Source: Thermoflexales bacterium
Lineage (GTDB): Bacteria; Chloroflexota; Anaerolineae; Fen-1058
Reading direction: 5' to 3'
Length of the DNA stretch: 18,375 bases
Assembly: GCA_016931085.1 (NCBI GenBank)
Contig: JAFGFO010000162.1
Span: forward strand, 1 to 18,375
The notes under the pieces are model-generated. The model ran no database searches and was not told the DNA's origin. It saw only the letters and a list, made by a program, of their open reading frames with translations. Every line of letters begins with the position of its first letter. Position 1 is the first letter of the stretch. The position numbers were made by a program, and so were the translations under genes. Positions 7,914 to 15,700 of this stretch are shown here, one piece after another.

Positions 7914-7925
7914 CCAAGCTCCCTC

Positions 7926-7954
7926 GTAGGAGCGGGTCGCCCAACCACCCCTAC
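7926..7954. repeat. Imperfect GTAGG...CCTAC palindrome
   Basis: GTAGGAGCGGGT and AACCACCCCTAC (9 of 12 positions pair) around a 5-base centre. It lies between the minus-strand start codon and the divergent promoters and would be in the leader of the ECF operon. It shares its CCTACG end with the palindrome at 1551-1575. Confidence 0.4.
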
Positions 7955-7960
7955 GCACAT

Positions 7961-7989
7961 TTGACAACTCTCATCATAGCTATTATAAT
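7961..7989 (+). promoter_or_regulatory. Consensus promoter of the lipoprotein-wtpAB operon
   Basis: TTGACA (7961-7966), 17 bases, TATAAT (7984-7989): a perfect sigma70-type consensus, the best promoter in the window. The start would be near 7996, leaving a leader of about 78 bases to ATG 8074. Such strength suggests that expression is set by repression. Confidence 0.8.
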
Positions 7990-8010
7990 CGTATCGACAC
8001 AATTATACAA
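7982..8010 (-). promoter_or_regulatory. Overlapping divergent promoter of the ECF operon
   Basis: On the minus strand TTGTAT (8010-8005), 17 bases, TATAAT (7987-7982). Its -10 shares the ATTATAAT palindrome with the plus-strand promoter, so polymerase cannot occupy both at once. The start would be near 7975, about 62 bases before ATG 7913. Confidence 0.6.
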
Positions 8011-8020
8011 GTTAGACAGG

Positions 8021-8055
8021 CGTTTTGCATAACGCTATGCTAAAAAAACATAACG
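8021..8055. promoter_or_regulatory. Candidate operator: CATAACG direct repeats and dyad
   Basis: CATAACG occurs at 8028-8034 and again at 8049-8055, exactly 21 bases apart (two helical turns). The first copy is also part of CGTTTTGCATAACG (8021-8034), near-symmetric, and of GCATA-ACGC-TATGC (8027-8040). ATAACG/CGTTAT halves recall ModE-type molybdate operators, but the arrangement is not the classical one. The site lies in the leader downstream of the plus-strand promoter and upstream of the minus-strand one. A third CATAACG overlaps the start codon of the 4943 gene. Confidence 0.4.
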
Positions 8056-8073
8056 ATACAGGAGAATAAAAAA

Positions 8074-8547
8074 ATGAAGCACTACATCCATTCAATCGGA
8101 AAGCAATCACTTGTCTGGCTGATCGTCTTGCTGCTCCTTTCCGTCACCCTGGCCGGCTGCGGGGGCGGCGCTCAAGCACCGGCTATGCCGGCGAACGCCG
8201 CGCTCAAGGTGACGGGCAGCGTCGACAAAGAAGTGGGCTGGACCGAGGACCAGGTAAAGGCGATGAAAACCATCGAGGCCCAGGCTACCAACAAGAAAGG
8301 CGAGACCAGCACCTACACCGGCGTCCCCATCAAGGCGCTGCTCGATTTGGCCAGGCCCAAGTCTGGCGCGGCCACCTTGGTGCTCGTGGCCGACGATGGC
8401 TACACGGCCGAAGCGGCCCTGGCCGAGGTGCAGGCATGCCAGGACTGCATCGTCTCTTTCCGCGAGCAAGGTGGGTTCAGCGCCGTCCTGCCCAATTTCG
8501 CCAGCAGCCTCCAGGTCAAGGGAGTAGTCGAGATCCAGGTCAAGTGA
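8074..8547 (+). CDS. Lipoprotein with molybdopterin-binding (Oxidored_molyb-like) domain
   Basis: A 157-residue exported lipoprotein: signal with hydrophobic core at 13-26 and lipobox LAGC, lipid Cys29. Residues 43-157 form one domain resembling the molybdopterin-binding domain of sulfite oxidase/MsrP proteins: LKVTGSVDKEVGWTEDQVKAM, YTGVPIKALLDLA (81-93), VLVADDGYTAEAAL (103-116), and VKGVVEIQVK at the end. A CxxC pair (C122, C125) lies where the family often has a short loop; whether it binds metal is unknown. The usual Mo-ligand Cys motif is not seen, so it is more likely a binding protein than an enzyme. Start ATG 8074 has AGGAG 9 bases upstream. It is the first gene after the consensus promoter and leads the wtpAB operon. 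Confidence 0.75.
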   Translation: MKHYIHSIGKQSLVWLIVLLLLSVTLAGCGGGAQAPAMPANAALKVTGSVDKEVGWTEDQVKAMKTIEAQATNKKGETSTYTGVPIKALLDLARPKSGAATLVLVADDGYTAEAALAEVQACQDCIVSFREQGGFSAVLPNFASSLQVKGVVEIQVK

Positions 8548-8551
8548 AAGC

Positions 8552-8580
8552 GGTTTCAGATGACAGGTTTAAGGTTTCAG
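8552..8580. repeat. GGTTTCAG-type short repeat between the two lipoprotein genes
   Basis: GGTTTCAG, CAGGTTT and AAGGTTTCAG stand in the 56-base gap. The last unit is identical to bases 7138-7147. It does not encode anything visible. Confidence 0.45.
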
Positions 8581-8603
8581 AGGGAAAAGCTCAGGCAGGT
8601 GCC

Positions 8604-9605
8604 ATGAAACACGTAAAGCTCGTTGCTAGCTACTTGTTGTTGATTATGCTCAGCCTGGCGGCTTGCCAGGCTACCCAACCCACGGCCGCGCCCACCGCGC
8701 CGCCGGCCGGGCCGGTGCTCGAGCTGCAAGGGCCGGCCGGCAGCCGGTCGTTGACACTCGACGATCTCAGGGCGCTCCCCGCCGTCGAAGGCTGGGCTGG
8801 CCTCAAGTCGAGCACCGGGCGGATCGTCGTGCCCGAGCGCTACAAGGGCGTGGCATTGGACGAATTGTGCCGCCTGGTCGGCGGACTGACGCCTGATACA
8901 GGCGTCAATGCCGTCGCCAAGGATGGCTACGCCATGACGATTTCGTACCAGCAGATTGCCGATGGCGACTTTATCACCTACGACCCCGGCACCGGCGACG
9001 AGTTAAAAGTGGACGATCCCCTGACGGTCATCCTCGCCTACGAGCGCGGCGGCCAAGCGATACCCGAAGAGGACGGCCCGCTGCGGCTAGTCGTCGTCAC
9101 GCCCAAGAACAATCAGGTGGTAGATGGTCACTGGTCGGTCAAGTGGATCAACCAGGTCCAGATCAAGTCGCTGGCCGAAGACTGGACGCTGGAGCTGCTC
9201 GGCGCCATCAGCGAGGAAATGGATCGCGGCACGTTCCAATCGTGCTCGGCCCCAGCCTGCCACGGCGCGACGTGGAAAGATGAAAAAGCACAAGTATGGA
9301 GCGGGGTTCCACTGTGGCTGCTGGCAGCGCGCGTGGACGACGACAACAGGCACGGCGATGAGGCCTTCAACAAAAGCTTGGCCGAAAAGGGCTACCAGGT
9401 CGAGCTGGTCGCCGCCGACGGCTACACGATCAGTTTCGACATCGCCAGCCTCAAGCAAAACAACGCTGTTATCCTGGCTTACCTGGTGAACGACAACCCG
9501 TTGGGCGACGAATACTTTCCCTTGAGACTGGTTGGCGTCGACCTGAGCAAGAAGGAGATGATCGGCCAGGTTGACAAGATCCGCGTCGTCCTGGACGGGA
9601 AATGA
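8604..9605 (+). CDS. Lipoprotein with two tandem molybdopterin-binding-like domains
   Basis: A 333-residue exported lipoprotein with lipobox LAAC, lipid Cys21, then a Pro/Thr/Ala-rich linker. Domain 1 (about 35-185) reads LELQGPAG.SLTLDDLRALP, YKGVALDELCRLVGG, AKDGYAMTISYQQI and WSVKWINQVQIKS. Domain 2 (about 190-333) repeats the plan: FQSCSAPACHGATW, WSGVPLWLLAARVDDD, VAADGYTISFDIASL, PLRLVGVDLSK and VDKIRVVL. Domain 2 holds C214-x4-C219-H220; this is not the canonical CxxCH haem motif. No sulfite-oxidase Mo-ligand motif is seen. ATG 8604 is chosen over the longer frame from 8436 because the signal peptide begins there, with AGG a few bases upstream. Its stop overlaps the wtpA start as ATGA. 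It probably acts on the outer face of the membrane with its neighbours. Confidence 0.75.
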   Translation: MKHVKLVASYLLLIMLSLAACQATQPTAAPTAPPAGPVLELQGPAGSRSLTLDDLRALPAVEGWAGLKSSTGRIVVPERYKGVALDELCRLVGGLTPDTGVNAVAKDGYAMTISYQQIADGDFITYDPGTGDELKVDDPLTVILAYERGGQAIPEEDGPLRLVVVTPKNNQVVDGHWSVKWINQVQIKSLAEDWTLELLGAISEEMDRGTFQSCSAPACHGATWKDEKAQVWSGVPLWLLAARVDDDNRHGDEAFNKSLAEKGYQVELVAADGYTISFDIASLKQNNAVILAYLVNDNPLGDEYFPLRLVGVDLSKKEMIGQVDKIRVVLDGK

Positions 9606-10696
9606 TCTCATTGAGACGCAAGCGTCTGAGAGTTGCGTTCTCGGTGGCGTTGGCTGCAAGCCTGTGGGTGACGTCAGCCGGCTGCGCTGCCAGGCCCAAG
9701 ACGCCGCTGCGGGTGTTTTTCGCCGGCAGCCTGATCATCCCTTTCGACGCGCTCGAAAAAGCCTACGAGGCAAAACATCCGGACGTGGACGTGCAGATGG
9801 AGGGGCACGGCAGCATCCAGGTCATCCGGCACGTCACAGAAATCCACGAGCTGATAGACGTAGTCGTCACCGCCGACCACGCGCTGATCCCGGCCTTGAT
9901 GTACGGCAGCCGTGTCCCCGAAACAGGCCAGCCGTATGCCAGTTGGCACATCGCGTTCGCCACGAATCGCCTGGCGTTGGCCTACACGCCCAAAAGCAAG
10001 CACGCTGACGAAATCAATGCCGGCAACTGGTACGAGCTCATCGCGCGACCTGGCGTCAAGGTGGGCATCGCCGATCCGCGTTTTGACGCGGCCGGCTACC
10101 GTGCTTTGATGGCGCTGCAATTGGCCGAGGCGAGCTACGACGACCCGCTCGTCTTTGAAAACCTGATCATGGGGCGCTTCAAGAGCTCCATCACGACCCA
10201 GGAGGGAAACGGCCGGGTCGTCATCCACGTGCCAGAGATCGTGGAGGCCAAGCGTGATTCGGGCATCATCATCCGGGGGGCCAGCATCCAGTTGATCGCG
10301 CTGCTCGAATCCGGCGACCTGGACTATGCCTTCGAGTACGAAAGCGTCATCCGGCAGCACGGGCTGGAACTGTTGAGCTTGCCGGACGCCATCAACCTTG
10401 GTTCCGAGCAATACGCGGATCGCTACCATCAGGTGCAGGTGCGGCTGGATTTCCAACGCTTTGCTTCGGTCAAGCCGGAATTCGACGGCGAGCTCATTGG
10501 CTACGGTGTGACGATTCCTAGCAACGCCCCCCAGCCCCGGCAAGCCGAGGCATTTGTCGCGTTCCTGCTGGGGCCAGAAGGCCACTCGATACTCGAGACA
10601 CACCAACATCCCCCCATCGCTCCACCCCAAGCCGATCGCCACGACGCGGTTCCAGAAACGCTCAAGCCGCTCTGCGTTCCGATGCCATCCCAGTAG
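9602..10696 (+). CDS. wtpA: Tungstate/molybdate ABC transporter substrate-binding lipoprotein
   Basis: Captures tungstate or molybdate outside the membrane for the WtpB permease. The product is 364 residues with lipobox SAGC, lipid Cys28. Family hallmarks are FFAGSLIIPF (39-48), a GHGSIQVIRHVTEI block, TADHALIPALM, NWYELI, a GIADPRFDAAGYRALMALQL block (D162 in the GYR motif), YAFEYES (E245 nearby), LPDAINLGS, YADRYHQV, and YGVTIPSNAP. In archaeal WtpA/ModA structures an Asp and a Glu at these positions complete an octahedral oxyanion site; D162 and E245 are the likely equivalents. The start overlaps the previous stop by 4 bases, so it is translationally coupled to the two-domain lipoprotein. 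Tungstate versus molybdate preference cannot be read from the sequence. Confidence 0.9.
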   Translation: MISLRRKRLRVAFSVALAASLWVTSAGCAARPKTPLRVFFAGSLIIPFDALEKAYEAKHPDVDVQMEGHGSIQVIRHVTEIHELIDVVVTADHALIPALMYGSRVPETGQPYASWHIAFATNRLALAYTPKSKHADEINAGNWYELIARPGVKVGIADPRFDAAGYRALMALQLAEASYDDPLVFENLIMGRFKSSITTQEGNGRVVIHVPEIVEAKRDSGIIIRGASIQLIALLESGDLDYAFEYESVIRQHGLELLSLPDAINLGSEQYADRYHQVQVRLDFQRFASVKPEFDGELIGYGVTIPSNAPQPRQAEAFVAFLLGPEGHSILETHQHPPIAPPQADRHDAVPETLKPLCVPMPSQ

Positions 10697-10725
10697 ATAC
10701 TCCTCGCCAGGCATGAAAATTCTTC

Positions 10726-10791
10726 ACCGCAAAGGCACGAAGAATGCAAGTTTTTTAATGTCTTCTTTGTGCCCTTAGCGTCTTGGCGGTT
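10726..10791. repeat. Imperfect palindromic element between wtpA and wtpB
   Basis: GGCACGAAGAA (10734-10744) pairs with TTCTTTGTGCC (10763-10773), one mismatch, and the outer arms ACCGC (10726-10730) and GCGGT (10786-10790) also pair. The loop contains six Ts. It looks like a degraded dispersed palindrome of the 'accgccaagacgc' type. It might modulate wtpB relative to wtpA. Confidence 0.5.
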
Positions 10792-10815
10792 ATTTTCAAA
10801 GTAGAAAGGTCAAGT

Positions 10816-11634
10816 ATGTCCAAACAGATTTCTCAGGGCCGGCTCAGAAAGCCTGATCTTTTTACAAGCAGCTTTGCAGCAGCGGGATCGCTGCTGCTGA
10901 TTTTTGTATTACTGCCCTTGTTGAGCACGCTGCTTGGAACGACGCCGGCGGCGTTGTGGGATACGCTGCGTGATGCGGACGTGATCGCCTCGCTGGGGCT
11001 TAGCTTTTACACGGCGGCCTGGGCCACGCTCCTGGCCATGCTCAGCGGCGTGCCGCTGGCCTACATCCTGGCGCGTTACGATTTCCCTGGCAAGTACTGG
11101 GTAGAAGGGATCGTCAACCTGCCCATCATCATCCCGCACACGGCGGCCGGGATCGCGCTCTTGATGGTCTTTGGGCGGCAAGCGCTGCTCGGCCAGGCTC
11201 TTGGCGCGGCCGGCTTGCGTTTCACCGACGAGGTGGGAGGCATCGTGGTTGGCATGCTGTTTGTCAGCCTGCCATTCCTGGTGAACACGGCCCGCGAGGC
11301 ATTTGTTCTCGTAGACCCGGAGCTGGAGCAAATGGCTCAAACGATGGGGGCAAGCCGCTGGCAGGCCTTCCGCTACGTAGCGCTGCCACTGGCCTGGCGG
11401 GGGATCGCAGCCGGCGCAGTGATGACGTGGGGGCGAAGCGTCAGCGAGTTTGGCGCCGTGGTTATCCTGGCCTACCATCCCAAGATCATCCCGGTGTTGG
11501 TGTATGAGCGCTTTGCAGGCTACGGCCTGGCCGCCGCCACGCCGGTGGCAGTGATTCTCATCCTGGCGGCATTAGCGATATTCGTGCTGCTGCAAGCGCT
11601 CCTGGCCGCCTGGCAGCGAACGATAGATGAATAA
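10816..11634 (+). CDS. wtpB: Tungstate/molybdate ABC transporter permease
   Basis: Membrane channel subunit partnering WtpA. The product is 272 residues with about six membrane segments, beginning at residues 20-42 and ending at 243-263. The cytoplasmic EAA loop is clear: DPELEQMAQTMGASRWQAF, then RYVALPL, the contact site for an ATPase subunit. WGRSVSEFGAVVILAY is typical of ModB/WtpB proteins. ATG 10816 is chosen over GTG/ATG starts near 10783 because GAAAGG lies 6 bases upstream. A 119-base gap containing a palindrome separates it from wtpA. The partner ATPase gene (wtpC/modC) that normally follows is absent from this window; a regulator gene stands in its place. Confidence 0.88.
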   Translation: MSKQISQGRLRKPDLFTSSFAAAGSLLLIFVLLPLLSTLLGTTPAALWDTLRDADVIASLGLSFYTAAWATLLAMLSGVPLAYILARYDFPGKYWVEGIVNLPIIIPHTAAGIALLMVFGRQALLGQALGAAGLRFTDEVGGIVVGMLFVSLPFLVNTAREAFVLVDPELEQMAQTMGASRWQAFRYVALPLAWRGIAAGAVMTWGRSVSEFGAVVILAYHPKIIPVLVYERFAGYGLAAATPVAVILILAALAIFVLLQALLAAWQRTIDE

Positions 11635-11642
11635 AAGCCGAT

Positions 11643-11671
11643 TTGCCAATTAACGTGCCCGGTAGTATAAA
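11643..11671 (+). promoter_or_regulatory. Promoter of the GntR-type regulator, probably leaderless
   Basis: TTGCCA (11643-11648), 17 bases, TATAAA (11666-11671). The expected start falls about at 11678, which is the A of the ATG. No Shine-Dalgarno sequence precedes the ATG, consistent with a leaderless message. Confidence 0.6.
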
Positions 11672-11677
11672 TAGAGC

Positions 11678-12781
11678 ATGGACAGTTCGGATAAAACGCC
11701 GCTCTACCAACAAATTGCCGAAGCGGTGCGCCAAGAGATCCTGTATGGCCACCTCAAGCCAGGCGACCCGCTCCCGACCGTACGAGAGACAGCCATCCAG
11801 TGGGACTGCACGCCCGGCACGGTCCAACGCGCCTACAAGGAGCTGGCGCGCCAGGGATTGGCGGTCAGCCACACCGGCCAGGGTACCCGCGTGGCAAGCA
11901 CCCTCTCCGCCAGGCAAGAGTCACCCCTGCGCCAGGCCAGGCTGGTTCACCAGGCTGAAGCGTTCTTGCTGCAAGTCTTGACGGCCGGTTACGCTCCCGA
12001 AGAAGTGGAGCAAGCCGTGCGCCTGGCGCTCGACCGCTGGCGCGCCATGGACAAGCAGCCACACCCGCCGCCGCAGCAGCTCGTTCGCTTTGTGGGCAGT
12101 CACGATCCGGCGCTCGCCTTCATCGCGGCCCGCTTTGCCGACATCGTGCCTAATCACAGCCTGGATCTCAAGTTCGCCGGCAGCTTGGGCGGGCTGATCG
12201 CCCTGGCGGAGGGCCAGGCCGACGTGGCAGGCAGCCATCTGTGGGACGAGGACAGCGATACGTACAACACGCCCTTCGTCCAGCGACTTTTGCCCGGACG
12301 GCGGGTGGCGTTGCTCACCCTGGCTCGCCGCCGGCTTGGCCTCATCGTCCCACCTGGCAACCCGGCCAAAGTCTGCGGGATCGAGGATCTGGCTCGGCCC
12401 GGCTTGCGCTTTGCCAATCGCCAACGCGGGGCCGGCACGCGGGTCTGGCTAGACGCCCAACTGCGCCGGCGGCGGATGGCGCCGGCGCAAATCACCGGCT
12501 ACCCAAAAGAAATGCTCACGCACTCGGAGGTGGCGTGCGCCATCGCCGAAGAGCGGGCCGACGTGGGCTTGGGTATAGAGAGCGCGGCCATATCTTATGG
12601 CCTGGACTTTTACCCTTTGACGATGGAACGCTACGATCTCGTCATCCCAGCCGAGGTGTGGTCGTGGCCAGCCGTTCAGGCCCTGGCCGGGTGGCTGAGC
12701 AGGCAGGCAGCCAAGACGGCCATCGAGAAGCTAGGCGGATACGACACGCACAAGACGGGCTGCGTGGAATGGGTGGGGTAG
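11678..12781 (+). CDS. GntR-type regulator with periplasmic-binding-protein-like sensor domain
   Basis: A cytoplasmic DNA-binding regulator of 367 residues. Residues 8-75 are a GntR-family winged helix (PLYQQIAEAVRQEILYG, KPGDPLPTVRETA, GTVQRAYKELARQGL, then a GQGTRV wing). A helical linker covers about 85-130. Residues about 130-345 look like the PBP_like domain (PF12727 type) found with molybdate-related regulators and molybdopterin-biosynthesis proteins: FVGSHDPAL, FAGSLGGLIALAEGQADVAGSH, then RFANRQRGAGTRVWLD, and ERADVGLGIESAA. Such domains are related to oxyanion and small-ligand binding proteins. Position directly after wtpB suggests it senses Mo/W or a derived cofactor and controls both divergent operons. 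The ligand and operator are inference. It ends 16 bases before the convergent phosphatase gene. Confidence 0.82.
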   Translation: MDSSDKTPLYQQIAEAVRQEILYGHLKPGDPLPTVRETAIQWDCTPGTVQRAYKELARQGLAVSHTGQGTRVASTLSARQESPLRQARLVHQAEAFLLQVLTAGYAPEEVEQAVRLALDRWRAMDKQPHPPPQQLVRFVGSHDPALAFIAARFADIVPNHSLDLKFAGSLGGLIALAEGQADVAGSHLWDEDSDTYNTPFVQRLLPGRRVALLTLARRRLGLIVPPGNPAKVCGIEDLARPGLRFANRQRGAGTRVWLDAQLRRRRMAPAQITGYPKEMLTHSEVACAIAEERADVGLGIESAAISYGLDFYPLTMERYDLVIPAEVWSWPAVQALAGWLSRQAAKTAIEKLGGYDTHKTGCVEWVG

Positions 12782-12797
12782 TCAAAATCCAGCTTTC

Positions 12798-15700
12798 TCA
12801 AGCTTGCGCCGCAGACACCACGACCAGGGTCAAATCGTCGTTCACCTCTGCCCCGCCCGCGTAAGCGCGCACGTCGGCCAGGATCCAATCGCGCACTTGG
12901 CAGGCTGATGCGCCGAGCGGCGCGGCCGCAACGCAGGCCGTCAGCCGGTCGAAGCTGTACAACTGGCCGGCCGGGTTCATCGCTTCCACGATTCCATCGC
13001 TGCTGAGAATGAGCAGGCCACCCGGCACGAGCCGATGGCTGGCGCTGCCATAGTCGCTCTTCATCTGTACGCCCAACGGCAATCCGCCCAGGTCTAGCCA
13101 TTCCACCCGGCCGTCGGCGTGGCGCAGCAGCGGCGCGATCAGGCCCGCGTTGGCCACGTACGCCTGCCAGCCCTGATCGCTTCGCTCCAATGCCAGGTAG
13201 CACAAGGCCGTGTTCAAGCGCGTCCGGCAGGTGTGAGGGTAAATCTGCACGTTCATCTCGGCCAGCAAGTCAGCCGGGGTGCTGTCGCGGCGCACCTGGT
13301 TGGTAAGCAAGCCAAACGACAAGGCCATCATCAAGGCGGCCTGAATGCCTTTGCCCGAGACGTCCCCGACGGCGATGCCCAAGCGGTCCTGGTCGAACAC
13401 GAAATAATTGTACAAGTCGCCGCCGACGTGGCGGGCCGATTGGGAAAAACCGGCAATGTCCAGGCCATCGATCGCCGGCACTTCGGCCGGCAGCAAGCTG
13501 GCCTGCAGTTGGTAGGCGATGGCCATCTCACGCTCGTAAGACGCTTGCAGTTGCGCCTGCGACTCGCGCAGCTCGGCGGTTCGCTCGGCCACCCGGCGTT
13601 CCAAGGTCTCGTACAGGCGCGCGCTGTCCACCGCGCCGGCGATTTGGCTGCAGACCGTGACCAACAGATCCTGGATGTCCTCGGCAATGGCGCGGCCCGT
13701 CACGGCATTGTCTACGCCCAACAGTCCCACCGCCTTACCCTGCGTGATCAAGGGTACGGCCAGGAATGACGACGCCCCCCAGGCAGTCACGTAGCTGAGC
13801 GCGCGCTGGTGCATCAATTGGGCCACGCTCTGGATCAACAAAGGGCGTCCGCCGCGGATGATTTGCGCCGCAAAACCATCGGCCTCGTCCAGCGGAAGCT
13901 CCATTTGCTCGACCAGGGCAATCATTTCAGGCGAGCCGCCGATAGCGTGCCCGTGGCCAATCACGCGCTTATCCTCATCCACCAGCAAGATCATGGCGCG
14001 ATCGAAGCCAAGGTGAGAGATCACCGCTCGCAGGCTTTTATCCAACAATTCGTCCACGTCGAGCGTGGTGCTCAAGGCCTGGCCGACGTCGTGCAAAGTC
14101 GTCAACTCGGACACCCTCTCCTTGAGCGTGAGCAGCGATGCCTGCAAGTCGGCGTTGGCCTGCTGCATGGCATCGTATTGCTCTTCAGACTTTTCGCGGT
14201 GATCCAACAAGATGTTTTCCTGGCGTTGGCGCTCGTACTCCGAGCTGCGCAGCGTAGCCGCCAGCCAGCCCATGCCCAACGGCAGCAAGGCCATCACCAC
14301 GGCCAGCGCTTGCCAAGCTGGCCAGCGCAAGGCCGTCCAGGCCAGCAGCACGAGCGTGGCAGCCACCCCCATCCACAGGCCCAGCCCCCAGCCGGGCTTG
14401 ACGACTTGCCAGATGAATTCCCACTCGCAGCACTCATCCCCGCGCAGCACGCAGCGGCTCTCCCTGATCTTGGCCAACGGCAAATTGGAATGTTGGGCAG
14501 GAGCGGCCGCGAACACCCCCTGGTACGCCTGGCAGCCCATGCGAGCGTAACGCTTGTGCAAGCTCTGAGGCAGGCGGGAAAATTGCACGTGGGGATACCA
14601 CTGGATCACCGCCGAGCCGGGAGTCACGCGAACCACGCGGATGTCCGTTTCGGTCACCTTGGCTACCAGGCGCGGCATCCAGGTGTAGATCTGGCGCAGT
14701 GACAGCGGGCGGACGATATTGATCAGCGCCGGGGGCGTGCTCCGAAGCCCGCGCTGAAAAAACAGATAGGGATCGTCAGCAATCAGGCGCGCGAACTCGT
14801 TGACAAAGAGATTGAACTCGTGCGAGTAATAGTGGCTGGCATCCAGCAGATACTCACGCGAGACCTGGTAGCGGCGATCCGGCATGACACCATTCAGGCG
14901 CTCGACCAATTCATCCAATGCATCGGACTGGGCCTGGGCGATACGCGCCGCACATTCTTCCATGCTGAGATGAGCTGGCAGTTCTTGGGCCAGGCGCTGC
15001 TGGATAGAGCTCTGCATGTACTCGATGACGCTCTTCACCGACGAACCGGTGATGTCTCGAATGGGCTCCCCAGAAGCGTTCGCACCAAAAGGCGGGCCGG
15101 CCAGACGAGCGGGCAGAGGAGGCATGCTGCTGTCGTCCGGCGGGGGAGAGGCTGGCTGCGCTACCATCATGCTGGCGATGTGATCCGAGCCTGGGGCAGC
15201 CTGCGCTTGGGCGCGGCGACTAAACAGCCCACGCCACGCGGGAGCTTTGGGAGGCTCTTGCCAGCTAAATTCCCACTCGCAGCACTCGTCGCCGTTGAGC
15301 TGGCAGCGGATTTCGCGAATGCCGGCCATCGGCAGGCCGGAATGGACCTTGGGGATGCTGGACAGTGTGCCCTGGATGTATTGACAACTGTAGGCGATAA
15401 AGGCACGCCGAAGGGCGTCGGGCAGCATGGCCAGCTCTTTGGTGCTGTACCACTGGATGGTGGCCGAGCCTGGCGCGACGTGCACGACGCGGAACTCGGT
15501 GTCGGCAAACTTGCCGGCAAAGCGAGGCAGCAAATTGTAAACCTGGCTGAGCGGAAAGGGGCGTGCCAGGAACAGGATAGAGGGGGGGATGCTCTTGGCG
15601 CCGCGATTGAAGTGAAAGCGCGGGTCGTCCGCCAGCTCGTAGCAAATATGACTGAGAAAGGCGTCGAACTCGACCGAGTACGCGTGCCCCTCGTTCAGCA

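Noticed and set aside
7914..7967. Longer TiaS-like protein from TTG 7967
   Set aside because: It would be encoded through the palindrome and into the consensus promoter; ATG 7913 has a ribosome site and starts at the conserved domain.
7968..8073. Moco or other riboswitch in the divergent region
   Set aside because: The leaders are short and AT-rich with no conserved multi-stem aptamer that I can recognise.
9243..9263. c-type haem binding site
   Set aside because: The motif is CX4CH, not CXXCH, and the surrounding sequence fits a SUOX-like domain, not a cytochrome.
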